A DNA stretch of 64,000 nucleotides from Coptis chinensis (GCA_015680905.1 CM027377.1:26994501-27058500), one strand, 5' to 3'. Positions 1 to 13,209 are shown, numbered from the stretch's first letter. The notes: generated by a model not told the origin, from the sequence alone. Numbers and translations: made by a program.

Positions 1-390
1 CTCCAAACAAATTTTATAGAACAGAGTTTAGAAAAATTGTTTTAAACGTGGGTCTTTTAAAGTCAAATTCCCGAGACTTCATAAATTACTATTTTTATGG
101 TTTTAATATATATATATATATATATTATGAATACGGATTAATATAAGGAAAAAAAAAAGCAATAAGGACATAATTCACATCATAGAAGAACATGACTCAA
201 AAATCGAGAAACATGCAAGAGTGGAAAACGTAATTATGTTAACCATGGACTTAGGATCCGGTACTTATAGCCACACACTCCATAGGGAGGGCCCGGTTAC
301 CTAATGGTGCACTTACCAATTTATGGAAGTGAAATGTAGCACACCGAAGAATAAAATGAGTCTTTTATAGTCAGATACTGAAGACTTTAT

Positions 391-1233
391 CTAACACATA
401 TGTATATAATGAACATGTAGTTTACCATATATCAATAACCTAAAGAGTTGTGGGTCTTTCCATAAATAAATAACATGGAATGCACTCCCAAACAGAATCA
501 AACACCAAGATTTTCGACGACACAACTTAGTGAAATGAAAGCGAAGTCTGATAGATCTAGAATGTAACCAAGCATGAACCTTCTTTTTCCTCCAACGAAG
601 AGGTGTCCATGTGAATGAGTGTGAAAAAATGGATGGTTGTGGAAGATATGGTGGATATGGATGAATTTTAGAAGTAAGGAATTGAAAAAATGAGAATGTG
701 GGTTTAGCATAAAACTCATTTGTTGCATGAGTTGGTATCATCACACAACTGAAAATGAAGGTGTCAGGTGGTTCTTTAGGTAGTATTTTCTTAACAGGAG
801 AGTTTAGAAAATCATGAAGCACAGGAGAAACAAGAGGATCCAGTGCAAACTCTAAGTTCCTTTGAAAGGGTGGAAGGAGGGGAAGCGAGGCGGTTAGTGC
901 GCAAGTTAGTTCTTGATAGGGTGAATCATCACCTGCTCTAAGAAACTCATCAAGTTCCTCATCCAGCTTGGTCATATCCACATTACTATGGTATTCCTCT
1001 GTATCCTTGAGAAAGTCATCAATCTCGTCCTCATCCATAAGATGGGTATCGACTGGTGTAGGGATGAAAACGTCAGAGTCTGAACTTCTAAAGGAAAGAA
1101 ATTTGGGTATCGGATTATCAGGAAACGTGTTGTTGAAATAATCAACCTCTCCATCGACAGTCGTATCTGGGTACTGTTGAAACATCTTAAAAACATTTAC
1201 CTCAACAGAAAGATGGCCAAAGGATAAGGACAT
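391..1233 (-). CDS. Athila-type ORF: end of protease plus unknown tail
   Basis: The first residues (MSLSFGHLSVEVNVFKM) match the end of a plant retropepsin domain. The conserved ILGRPFLA motif lies just upstream in another frame (about 1290-1270 on the minus strand), so a frameshift separates them. After about residue 20 the 280-aa frame is acidic, then proline- and phenylalanine-rich, then basic. It has no RT, RNase H or integrase motif. Comparable tails follow gag-protease in non-autonomous Athila derivatives, but I cannot name this one. Nothing downstream to position 1 looks coding. Confidence 0.5.
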   Translation of the reverse strand: MSLSFGHLSVEVNVFKMFQQYPDTTVDGEVDYFNNTFPDNPIPKFLSFRSSDSDVFIPTPVDTHLMDEDEIDDFLKDTEEYHSNVDMTKLDEELDEFLRAGDDSPYQELTCALTASLPLLPPFQRNLEFALDPLVSPVLHDFLNSPVKKILPKEPPDTFIFSCVMIPTHATNEFYAKPTFSFFQFLTSKIHPYPPYLPQPSIFSHSFTWTPLRWRKKKVHAWLHSRSIRLRFHFTKLCRRKSWCLILFGSAFHVIYLWKDPQLFRLLIYGKLHVHYIHMC

Positions 1234-1235
1234 CG

Positions 1236-1861
1236 AACCATCATGCGCTTTATGAGCGCGTGTTGGCGAGCTGCCAAGAAGGGACGCCCTAAAATGATAG
1301 GAACAGAGTCGTTAGTGACTTCTATGTCGAGGATAACGAAGTCGGCTGGGTAGTAAAAATTTTAAACTTTAACTAGCACATTTTCAACCACACCCTTAGG
1401 ATACTTAATAGAACGATCCGCTAATTACAACGTCATTTTCGTTGGTTACATCTCTTGTAGACCGATTTGTTTATATAAATAATAAGGGAGTAAGTTAACA
1501 CTCGCCCCCAGGTCTAATAAAGTAGTTGTCATGTGATTATCCCCCAAGGTGCATTGTACAGTAGGACGACCAGGGTCCTTGTACTTAACGATTCCATTAT
1601 TTTCCGATAGAGTTGAGAACTGTTCAGTTAAAAAGGCATCTTTAGAAATATTTGTCTTGCACCTAGTAGTGCACAACTCTTTAAGAAACTTAGCATGGTG
1701 AGGTAACTTTTTTATCGCTTCCAGAAAAGGAAGGTTTATCTTTAGATTTTTGAAAACTTTCCTAATCTCATCAAAATTCGTATCCTTAGTTAACATTGCT
1801 AATCTCTGGGGAAATAATGGTTTCTCTCTATATTTAGCGTAAGGATCAACATGATGTTTAA
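1236..1861 (-). pseudogene. Retroviral-type aspartic protease region of the Athila-type element
   Basis: The minus-strand frame 1796-1446 ends in a retropepsin start, with LDLGASVNLLP as the active-site loop. The catalytic aspartate is present, and Gly-Ala replaces the usual Thr-Gly or Gly-Gly, as is common in Athila. A stop follows soon after (IGLQEM then stop), and the second half of the domain, including ILGRPFLA, continues in another frame near 1290. The frame upstream continues from gag, so gag and protease were one polyprotein. Processing activity is very unlikely with the visible breaks. Confidence 0.7.
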
Positions 1862-2129
1862 CCTTGACTTTTTGTTTCTTAGGTTATGGTTTAACTGGTA
1901 CCTCTACAGGGGTAGGATCTTCAGTTATCATTTCGGTATCTAGTTCGATATTTGGTGTAGGGACTACGGGTGGGGTAACCACAGGCATACTTACAGCGTT
2001 ATCAACCAATCTGCCAGAACGGAGAGTGATGATAGCATTTAACTCACCTACGTTTCTATTTTTATTACTAGTATTACCGATTACCTCAAATGCTGTGTTT
2101 GGTGTTTTAGGATTAGGTAACGCTTGACC

Positions 2130-3600
2130 TGGAAAAACGCCTTTTGGTTGGGCTTTCTCTTGGGCTAACTGTTGGGTTAAATGGTTAATTGATTGTAAAA
2201 CCTATTGGTTAGATTGAGCCATGGATTGGAAAAGTTGTTGGTTAGATTGAGCCATGGTTTGGAAAAGTTGTTGGCTAACCTGTATGAAGGCGTCAAGACG
2301 ATCCGGTTGTGTAGGTGTAGTGGTCATAGGTGGTGTGACTGGAACTATCTCACATTGATTATTAATAGGTAGGTTGTGATAGTTATTATTAACTGGAATG
2401 ATACCTCTATTAGCAATATAATTATTATTGTTATAATTATTATAATTACCTTGTCCTTGTCTTTGTCTCTGGGGAGCTTGGTTGTAAATGGGTGCTGGCC
2501 TAACATTTTGATTATTATACCCTGGAGGTGTAACTTGTTGATTATTTCGCCAACCGAAATTTGGGTTTTGTCTCCAAGGTGCGTTAGGTTTGCTATTGAT
2601 GGAATAAACATTGTCCGGCTGTGCGGAAGGATGTTCATAGACTAGAGGACAATAGGAGTCGGGATGCCCAGGACTCAAACATAAATTACAGGGAATAGAG
2701 TTGACATTCATGACAGGGGTAGGCTTTTGTTGAACAACAATAGCCTCAACCTTTTTAGTGAGAGATTCGATTAAGTTTTTAAGCTCAGGATTGGGTTTCA
2801 TCTCAAACATCCCTGGCCTTAACTGTTGAAGAAGAACTAGTGGAACGGGGGATATCGCCACTACCCCCCCCCCAGTTATTATTATGCTTTGTTTGATCTT
2901 CTAGAAATTTATAAGCCTCTGAGGCTCCTTTACTGAGGAAACTACCCCCATTCATTATGTCAAGCACCGCTTTGTGGTGGTGTAACAGTCCCTTGAAAAA
3001 GCCACGAACTAACGTGTCTTTCGCGAGATTATGGTGTGGACACTCTATAAGAAGATCGGTGAAATGATTCCAAGCCTCTGAAAATGATTCATGAGAATTC
3101 TATTGAAAGAAATGAATCTTGAAAAGCATTTCATCGGTCTTCAGTGGTGGGCAAAAATGTTCCATAAATAGTTGAACAAGTGTATCCCACGAGTCCACAG
3201 AATTTGGCGTTTGGGCAGTTAACCAAGACGCCGCCTTATCGGCTAAAGTGAAGGGAAATACCCTCAATTTAATTTGTTCAGCACCAACTTTAGGATGGTG
3301 GAATGTAGTAAGGACTTGGTCAATCCTACGCATGTGCTGATAAGGCTTTTCATGGTCTAACCCATGAAAAATGGGTAACAAATTAAATATATTTGGGGGG
3401 ATTCAGAAATCCCCCATTGGGTCTGATAGAACGATGCAAGATTTAGGGCTATTGTTCAAGGCTTTGTAAAAGTCAGAGAGAGGAGACTCTCTTTCTTCAG
3501 CCATTACTTCAGGTGGTGTGTGTGGTATATTAGTTAGAGGTGTAGTTGATGGTATACTAGAAAGGTGTATTTGTTGACGTTGTCGGTTGATTACGTTAGG
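2130..3600 (-). pseudogene. gag of the Athila-type element
   Basis: A Retrotrans_gag-like core is visible at 3381-3100 (FHGLDHEKPYQHM, then FPFTLADKAASWL and a WDTLVQLFMEHF segment). This is the Athila pattern for the capsid region. Next comes a frame (2861-2202) with one CCHC-like zinc knuckle (CNLCLSPGHPDSYC) followed by an Asn/Gln-rich low-complexity stretch that ends in repeated QSNQ units. The N-terminal part (about 3600-3390) is open but interrupted by a stop just before the core. At least two stops or frameshifts divide the gene, so no full-length Gag can be made. Confidence 0.8.
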
Positions 3601-3849
3601 TGTTTTTCTTCAGCCTGACCTTAATCTCATGCAAGACTAAGCCAATCTTAACGAACACAACAACACTCCAAACAATCCTGATATGATAGTATGAACCTCT
3701 AACAGGAGATGCGAGGTGTGGAAGAAAATAGTACATGAATGCCTTCTTGCTTCGCTTATAAATAACGTCTTGTTTACGCGTGCTCAGTGTGTATAACAAG
3801 TTAAAACACTGAAAACTATGAAGAAATGGAAATCTGAAACAAACTTGTG

Positions 3850-4165
3850 GAAATCGGGCAGTTTCAGCAAAGGACGCAGGTAGCGCTCATAATAGGCCTA
3901 AGTAGGGTGCAGGTAGCGCTCATGTTTGAGCTGGAGTTCTAGGCTTCTGGGCGCAGGGCGCGCTCCAATTTAGTCTTGGTGGGGGCGCAGGTAGTGCTCA
4001 GGGAAAACCTCAAGGTCCAGGCGCTTCAACGCGGGGGGCACTCGTGTTTTGCCTTGGCAAGGCGTGGGTCGCGCTCAGCCAAAGAGTGGAGTTCCAGGCG
4101 CTTAGGCGCGGGTTGCCCTCCAATTATGCCTACCCAGGGTGCGGGTCACGCTCCGTGTAATTTTT
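3850..4165 (-). repeat. GC-rich degenerate tandem repeats in the Athila leader
   Basis: Between the primer binding site and gag the sequence switches from AT-rich to GC-rich. It repeats a loose unit of roughly 70-90 bp built around the words GGCGCAGGTAGCGCTC, GGCGCAGGGCGCGCTCC and CCAGGCGCTTAGGCGCGGG, about four times. The words are partly self-complementary (AGCGCT, GGCGC). No credible protein frame explains it. Confidence 0.6.
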
Positions 4166-4286
4166 CGAGGAAAATTTTCAGTACTAAAATGGACAACCAT
4201 AGTGAGAATCAAACAAGGGTGGGTGGGTTATGGGACTTTGGAAAATTAACAATTCTAAAGAAAACAATGCTAAAGGCAATTAAGAT

Positions 4287-4299
4287 GGCAGCGGCGCCA
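4287..4299 (-). other. Primer binding site, tRNA-Asp-like
   Basis: On the minus strand this reads TGGCGCCGCTGCC. It lies two bases after the LTR end and differs at one position from the tRNA-Asp complement used by Athila elements (TGGCGCCGTTGCC). Position and sequence together fix the LTR boundary and the minus-strand orientation. Confidence 0.85.
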
Positions 4300-4301
4300 T
4301 T

Positions 4302-5710
4302 TGATAATCGTAAAATGATAGTTTTACTAATGAATAAAGCGATGAAACTCTAAACGAAAGTAAAACTATAAATTGAACTTGTACTAGATTTATCAAAGAT
4401 TTCTACTCTCGATACTATTGAAGTAGAGTTGGAATAGAAGATTCGTTCCACTCCTAGTTCTTTAGCATTCAAGTTTTCTACGACTATCAATCCTACCAAA
4501 GTCAATGAGAGAATTACAAATTATACTACGAAATACTATGGAATACTAAGGTTTGAATCTAGAATAAGAATCAGGGGGGAATTGAATCCACCTTGAATCT
4601 AACTTAAGAAACTAGCATAGATTGTTGTAATCCAAATCTTACATTTTTACGGTAAAAATTGGTCATTCTAATCCCTAATTATACATGACATCTCTACCAA
4701 TTCATAACTAGCATATGAGGACGTCCACCCATTCTCATGACGAATCAACGTCCTTCTAGAGTGGAATAGACTCTTACAACCATTCTAAGATAACAAAATC
4801 AAGTTTTCATCAAGGTTTCATCAAACCCCTCTAATAGAGGTTTAGCCTCAATTCATTAAACTATCATTTCCAAATGAATTAAAACTAGACATCATATAAA
4901 GATTCTAACTTTACTAAATTCAACTAAACAATAATTGAAATCTAAATTAACAACTAAGAATTCATTGAATAACAAGAATTGAAATTAGATCTAAACAATT
5001 TTAAATAACAAAATCGAATTTAACAAGAACTAACTATTTTATTTATCTAATCAATGATAAACAATTATTCAAATACTTAATCTATAATAAGGAATGGAAA
5101 ATAATTAATTAACTAATTCAAAACTCAAAAACTAGATCTACAACTAAGCTTTTTAATGGCTACTTTCTAACCTAAACTAATTGATTAATAAGAGCTAAGT
5201 CTTGTGTGTGGAAATGGAGGAGACCAGATCCACATTTTCGTGCATGGGCTGAGGGTCCATGTTTTGGGCCGGAAAATCGAGCCCAAAGCCCAATTTCTTC
5301 AGTCTACAGGCCCCTTTTCAGCTGGCTTTGACTTCAACAAGCTTTTTGTCAACTTTTGCTCCTCTGATTGGGTCAAGGTTTAGACCATTGGAAATCTCTT
5401 TCTGAGCCGGTTGTTTTGACATAAGGTACGCCCAATTCCGAGGCCTGAGTCCAAAGATACGATCTTCGGGAGTTCTGCTAACTTTTGTGTGTTGTTTTTG
5501 CCCGTCTTGGCCTTTAATCCTAGAACTTCTTAGCAACCAACCCTTTGCTCCTTTATACCGCCAAAGTGGCACATTTCTGCACATAATTGACTTCAATGGC
5601 TGAAATACATAAAAGCACGTAATTAGTATTAACTCTTATTTATTACTTGCATAATTGGTCTGAAAGTATTATTGTTAAGGGGTTAAAACTACAGTTTTGG
5701 GCTCTTATCA
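4302..5710 (-). repeat. 5' LTR of the Athila-type element
   Basis: The LTR is 1409 bp and starts (minus strand) TGATAAGAGCCC. It ends in TTATCA just before the primer site, so its outer six bases are inverted copies. The length suits Athila LTRs. A TATA-like GGTATAAAGG is present on the minus strand near 5557-5566, and the rest is AT-rich without ORFs. The same terminal block (ACAGTTTTGGG then GCTTATCA on the plus strand) recurs at the end of the solo LTR at 18540. The 3' LTR is outside the window, so divergence cannot be judged. Confidence 0.85.
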
Positions 5711-6218
5711 GACCGCTGTACAGGTTGTTAAGGAGTACACCGGATTTCGTGTGGATTACAGAATGTGAGGATGTGTTTCAAGAAGTGAAAATGTATTTGG
5801 GCAAAGCGCCTCTGTTGTCTCGACCTGAACAAGGGGAAAAACTGTATTTGTATTTGGGGGCCACGGATTATGCAGTTAGTTCTGTACTAGTCCGAATAGT
5901 AGACAAAGTAGAGAGGCTGGTATATTTTCAGAGCAAGACATTGCTGGATGCAGAGACGCGGTATAGCAGGATCGAGAGGTATGCCTCGGCATTGATTTTT
6001 CAACCTTGAAGTTGAAACCTTACTTCGAGGCGCATGTGATAGTGGTGGTGACGAATTTTCCTTTGAAGCAAGCGTTGAGGGCAGAAAAATCGGGCAGAAT
6101 GTTAAAATGGGTAGTGATGCTAAGCTCCTATGAGATACAATATCAGGTAAGGACTGCGGAGAAGGCACAAGCAATAGCTGAGTTTCTGGCGGAGTTCCCC
6201 GCAGAGGACCCTACTTAG
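5711..6218 (+). pseudogene. Tat pol: RT connection and first RNase H
   Basis: The frame starts in the segment joining RT to RNase H (FVWITECEDVFQEVK). RNase H follows, with the first catalytic Asp in LYLGATDYAVSSVL. A frameshift near 6005 moves the rest into another frame, where VTNFPLKQ replaces the usual VTDxPLKQ. That Asp-to-Asn change removes a metal ligand and could arise by one G-to-A transition. The tail (AIAEFLAEFP) is the usual linker to the second RNase H. Any start codon before 5711 would lie in the inserted LTR and is not real. Confidence 0.8.
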
Positions 6219-6794
6219 GGAGAAGAGATGGTTATGGAACCCGAGAGGGAGGGGGAACCTGACTTCCTAGACCCGTGGGATAAGAGGAATGGGTAGAGGG
6301 TGTTTGCAGATGGATCTGCAACCGATGCAGGCAGCAGCATAGGGGTCGTATTGGTTACACCCGACAACGACAGAATAGAGCAAACCATGAAGTTAGGATT
6401 CACGGCATCCAGTAATGAGGCAGAATATGAAGCTGTGATAGCGGGGTTGAGAATGGCCGAGGATTTGGGAGTGAAGGAACTGACAGTATTCTCCGATTCG
6501 AATTTGGTGGTATGTCAAGCAAATGGAGGATTCGCAGCCAGATGCGCTCGAATGGCGAGATATTTAGAAGTGCTAAACCAAAGAGCCGCAAAGTTCACGA
6601 AGCTCCGGTTCGTCCACTTGGGCCGCGGTGAGAATATACATGTTGACGCCCTGGCATACATAGCAGCAGCGATTCCTGGGTTAGAAGTAAGGACGATATT
6701 AGTGGGAAGGTTAGAGAGACCAAGCACTGAGGATGCGGTAGAGGTTTGTCAGGTCGAGGAAGAGAGTGCGTGGGAGTTGGATGGAGCCAATTAA
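6219..6794 (+). pseudogene. Tat pol: archaeal-type second RNase H (aRNH)
   Basis: From about 6300 the frame is open for 164 codons and keeps the full RNase H acid set: Asp in FADGSA, Glu in NEAEYEA, Asp in FSDSNL and Asp in NIHVDALA. A second RNase H between the first one and integrase is the hallmark of the Tat lineage. A stop at 6216-6218 cuts it from the upstream domain and another at 6792 cuts it from integrase. It is the best preserved domain of this copy. Confidence 0.85.
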
Positions 6795-8009
6795 AGGCTT
6801 TTTGTCAGGAGAGGAAGTGACAGACAAAAAGGGAAGAATAAGGTTGGAACATACTTCACAGAGATACGTCTTGTTGGAAGGAGAATTGTACTGAAATAAC
6901 TTCAATGGACCACTGCTAAAATGTTTGGGTCCGCGGTTATCGAATGAGGCGTTGGCCGAATTACACGAGGGAGATTGTAGGAGCCACTAAGCTGGAAGAA
7001 CTACGACACATCGTTTGTTGACACAAGGGTATTTCTGGCCCCATATGAAAAGGGATGCAGTAGAGTTTGTGAAGAGATATGATAAATTTCAAAGGTTTGC
7101 CCAGTTGATCTTTGCCCCCGCAGAACCCCTACACAATGTTTCGAGCCCATGGCCATTCGCGATGTGAGCAATGGATATAGTGGGGCCACTGCCTATGGCC
7201 AGCGGTAAACGGAGGTTCATGCTCGCAGCCACTGATTACTTCACGAAATGGATTGAGGCCGTGCCCTTGCAGCAGGTGAAGGAGACACAAGTAATCAAGT
7301 TCTTGTGGGAGAATATTATATGCAGATTTGGATTGCCATATGCCATCATACCAAACAATGGGACCCAGTTCACCGGAGCAAAGGTGACCGGCTTCCTACA
7401 AGCTTATAGGGTGAAACAGGGGTTCTCGGCCCCCTACAATCCTAAGGGCAACAAACAGGTGGAGTCATCCAACAAAACTATTATGAACAATCTGAAGAAG
7501 AAGTTGGAGGAGAAGAAGGGGGCATGGGCAGACGAGTTGAATCATGTACTCTGGGCCTATCGAACCACTCCTTGGACGTCCACCCAAGAGATACCGTTCT
7601 CGATTGCTTACAGCGTGGAGGCTGTGTACCCTCGGAGATGGTGGCGGCTACAACGCGGACATAAGGCTGTGGAGGAGTGTTCAAATTGGAGAATATTAGC
7701 AGCGGATCTGAATCTAGCAGAGGAAAGAAGGGACACTGCTGTATCAAGTTGGAGGAGTACCACAGGAGATTGCAAAGACAATACAACAAGAGGGTCAAGC
7801 CGCAGAAATTCCAAATTGGTGAGCAAGTACTCCATCGAGTGACTCCTAGCACAAATAAGGAGAATGACGGGAAGCTGGGTCCAAACTGGTAAGGACCGTA
7901 CACCGTGGTAGATGTGGGAGGAGCGGGCTCCTACAAGTTGCAAACAAAGGAGGGCAAAGTGATAGAGAAACCATGGAATGTGAGAATGCTCAAGAAATTC
8001 CACTTTTGA
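6795..8009 (+). pseudogene. Tat pol: integrase, catalytically damaged
   Basis: The zinc-binding N-terminus (about 6940-7140) is decayed. The two cysteines expected in the CDKCQRF-type motif read YDKFQRF, and a stop precedes the domain core. The core has Asp in MDIVGPLP and Glu in the QVESSNKT region, but the second catalytic Asp has become Asn (PNNGTQF). A frameshift near 7630 moves the C-terminal domain (QYNKRVKPQKFQIGEQVL, then GPYTVVDVGGAGSYKL) into another frame with a stop at 7890-7892. The coding trace ends at 8009 with KPWNVRMLKKFHF, the usual end of Tat pol. Confidence 0.85.
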
Positions 8010-8109
8010 ATGTAATGAAAATCCAGAGCAAGGATATGTAGCTGTATGTAAATATATAATACAACGACACTTTTGAGAAGAGACCATCAGTAATAATAGC
8101 AGGAGTCCC

Positions 8110-8480
8110 AAACAGAGAGAGAAATAGTGATGGGGATGAGCCTTTCACTGATACATTGCCAGAGGGGAGCCTGGGGCAAAGGGAGTTGCCCCAACGACCT
8201 TTCGGTGGCCGTAAAGTCGCAGAGTGGGCTGAGCCCTTCGCAGGTGAGAGGTGAAAATCACACCGGGGGCATGGAACCTAGGTGTAGAGAGGGACATCGG
8301 AGGCTAGGGGATGAGCCCTTCACTGATATAATCTTAGAGTTGAGTCTGTGGCAAGATGAGTTGTCCCAGATAGCTTATGGAAGCTTCGGAGCTGCGGAGC
8401 GGGATGAGCCCTTCGCGGACGAGAGATACAAATCACACATGGGGATGAGCCCTTCGCGGATAGTGTGCGCAGTTTATACG
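8110..8480 (+). repeat. Degenerate tandem repeats in the pol-aORF spacer
   Basis: The phrase GGGATGAGCCCTTC(G/A)C, followed by GGA or TGATA, occurs about five times (near 8132, 8221, 8309, 8402 and 8440), spaced roughly 40-95 bp. The surrounding words (GGGGCAAAGGGAGTTGCC, GTGGCAAGATGAGTTGTCC) repeat too. An open frame across it simply reads the repeat. Tandem arrays at this position are known from Tat/Ogre elements in other plants. Confidence 0.65.
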
Positions 8481-8742
8481 TGGGGCATTGAGAATAGGCT
8501 CCTTCTGGCTAAACAACTTAACAAAGAGGAAGCAACCAGGCGAGTGGACCTATTAGTTAAGTCAGTAAAACTAAATTTCAAGAGAGAGAGATAGAGGCAT
8601 GAAGAACCAAGAGATAGCACATACATGGAACAAAATCAAACATCAAATTAAAGAAAACCTGCACGCGAGTTCGCAGAGCAGTATGAGTAAATAATAACAT
8701 GTCATAAGTTTCAAAGACATCATAACACACAAGAGGGGGGCC

Positions 8743-11054
<2,312 letters not shown>

Positions 11055-11557
11055 CGGAAAATAAGATAAATAGAAGCAAAAATGGGGAAACAAAGCAAAA
11101 ACAATTAAACTAAAGAAGGTGAAGACTAGAGACGTACCAGGTGAAAAGAGAGAGGAGTGATGAGTCTGAAGGGGATGCTCGAGAAGTAGAAGCTTCACCA
11201 GAGAAAGGAGCAAACGCAAGCAAGCCAGAGGTTGGACAACAAAGGGAGAGGAAAGCAGAGCAATGAGAGAGCAAGAGAAAATGAGAAAATGAGAAAATGA
11301 AGAAGGAAGGAGAGGGAGAAGAATTTAAATAGGAGAGGGGTAGGAAAGTAATTATAGAGGTGAGAAAACCGAAGAGACGGGACTGTGGTCCAGCCAAAAG
11401 GCGACACGTGGGGGCTCGAAATACAAGGGGCGGCTGAAAATGCGCGTGATGATTGCTATTAATGATGTATATGTATCGATGAAGGGAAAGGTGGCTGCAC
11501 AGAAAACGAAGCGGTAGAGGTTCTCGACCCCGAGTCCATTAACAAGACCGCGGAGTC

Positions 11558-11570
11558 GAGAAGGGGCATT
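11558..11570 (+). other. Polypurine tract of the first Tat element
   Basis: The purine-rich stretch GAGAAGGGGCATT lies immediately before the TGTAG start of the 3' LTR and would prime plus-strand synthesis. Confidence 0.6.
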
Positions 11571-11881
11571 TGTAGTGACCAGGTAAAGAGAAGTGGGTTA
11601 AGACAGTTGGGCTTAGAAGGGGGAGCAACATATCCAAGGAATTCGGGGAGCATGGGATCTTGACCGCAGAACCCTAGACCGCGACGTGGCATATGTACGA
11701 CGGGATGGGTGACCATGAGATAAAGAGACAGGTGGATGACCCAGATGGGGAGGAAAGAGATATAAGAAGAAGAAGAGAGAGGAAAAAAAAAGGGGGGGGG
11801 GAAGGCTGCATTGTGAGAGAAAGGGGAGAAGAGTGAGAAGTCTAAGAGAGAAAAGAAAAGTGAGAGAGAGAGAGAGCTACA
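11571..11881 (+). repeat. 3' LTR of the first Tat element
   Basis: It begins TGTAGTGACC and ends GAGCTACA, so the outer five bases (TGTAG/CTACA) are inverted copies. The length is 311 bp. A TATAAG at 11761 is a plausible TATA box. The right end is inferred from the terminal inverted pentamer only, because the 5' LTR is outside the window. If it is correct, the target duplication would be GAAAT (11882-11886). Confidence 0.65.
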
Positions 11882-11886
11882 GAAAT

Positions 11887-13084
11887 TGAGCGAGATCAGG
11901 TTCATACACTTACAACTTAACATGTAGCTTCTAAAATTGGGTTTTGGGATAAAATTAAGAATCAGGAATTCAAATGGTTTTCTCATTGTTTTTTTCGGAC
12001 TTTTTGTCTTTGAATTCTATAATGAAATATTTTTCATGTTTTCTATCTGATTTGGCCATTCACTTCTTATTTCTTACTTGAAAATTATTTTTTCTGGCCA
12101 TGGAATATGATTGTTGTTGTCTGCGTTCTTGATTTTTGCCCCATGCATACATGCAAGGCCAATTGCTAATCTGTAATGATGATGCTCGCTAAGCAAGATG
12201 TGTTTTGGTGATAGCCTCTAGACATTAGGCCAGTTCCAGCACTCGAAGTTCAATTACCCACGTAGCATTGCGGGTGCAAGCTAAAAATCACGTTGCGCCT
12301 ATGCCCTACCCAACTTCTCTAGAAACATGCAGTTAGTTAAAGTCTCCAAGTATACTTTTTGAATTCTTATGAAAACGATAACAAAGACATGTATACCTAA
12401 GTTGATTTATCATTATCCTGAGCAAATCAATAGCATAAAAGAGGAATCGGAGGAAATTACTATTGAAGAAGAAGTCTTGAAAAGTAAGTTTTAGATAACA
12501 AAGCATATATGCATATACGTTGAATTGAATTTGAGATGTATTGTGAATATAATAATCTTATACATTTGAATTGTCATGCATGTTATAATCCGCCAAGTTT
12601 CTAAGTATATGCTTTTGTAGCGATCAATTGAATTGCTGTGTTAAAAGTTTTATAAGTTCTGTGCTATTCGGAAAATTGGGAGTTTGAAGAACGAGAAGTC
12701 GAATGACCTTCATCATTTGATAGAGATGCTTTCATTTTTTCTAAACCTTATTGGATTGGATTATTGCTCCTCTAATTAGTAAGTGCAGATTTTGCAGTAT
12801 TTTAAGTGTGGGCAAGTTTGTATATGCATGCTATGGTTTAATTACATTACATGGTTAAAGAATTTGGTAAAAATTGGTGGGGTGGGTTTAATTAGAACAA
12901 GTAAAGGTTAGTAATTGGAAGAATAAAACCTTGGGTTAATAGTTCGAAAGAAACTAAAACTATCATATTTCAGTCGTAAAATTTTCTGATTAGTATAGTT
13001 TGTCAACATCTAATTCTTCTTCAATTCCAAACTCTCATTGTACATAGAGTGAGAGAATAAGACAGGCAGAAGCAAAAAGCAACA
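11887..13084. other. Intergenic stretch, no gene seen
   Basis: AT-rich sequence flanking the Tat element. I find no long frame, no protein resembling a known family and no RNA gene. The last ~80 bp (about 13005-13084) look like the 5' untranslated region of the ribosomal protein pseudogene that follows. Confidence 0.5.
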
Positions 13085-13205
13085 ATGGTGAAGTACTCGA
13101 AGGAGCTTGATGATCCTACCAAATCATGCAAGGCCAGGGGTTCTGATCTTCATGTTCATTTCAAGAATTTAAGGGACTAAGGGAGACTGCCCATTCAATC
13201 AGACA
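13085..13205 (+). pseudogene. RPL17: Truncated ribosomal protein uL22 (RPL17) pseudogene
   Basis: The start [19 protein letters not shown], then SDLHVHFKN, matches the highly conserved N-terminus of cytosolic 60S protein L17/uL22. That protein lines the exit tunnel of the large subunit and is normally about 175 aa. After 28 codons a small insertion shifts the frame to a stop (TAA at 13178). The next conserved words (RETAHSIR) follow in another frame up to about 13197, and then all similarity ends. It has a plausible upstream leader. I could not find later exons within several kilobases, so this is a 5' fragment and not an intron-split gene. Confidence 0.8.
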
Positions 13206-13209
13206 TGTA

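Larger units (their letters stand above)
1..5710 (-). mobile_element. Athila-type Ty3/gypsy element, 5' portion, apparently without pol
   Basis: Read on the minus strand, the order is: LTR (5710 to 4302), primer binding site (4299-4287), GC-rich repeated leader, gag with a zinc knuckle, protease, then a tail of unknown function running to about 391. The window edge cuts the element, so its 3' LTR is not visible. The gag core (3381-3100) and the protease motif LDLGASVNLLP are typical of the Athila lineage. Where RT should follow the protease (below about 1230) I find no RT motifs. The element therefore looks non-autonomous or pol-deleted. Several stops and frameshifts break gag and protease. 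Its LTR abuts an open Tat pol frame at 5711, so it inserted into that older element. Confidence 0.85.

Noticed and set aside
5647..5710. An apparent start of the pol frame before 5711
   Set aside because: These codons lie in the Athila LTR; the frame crosses the insertion junction by chance.
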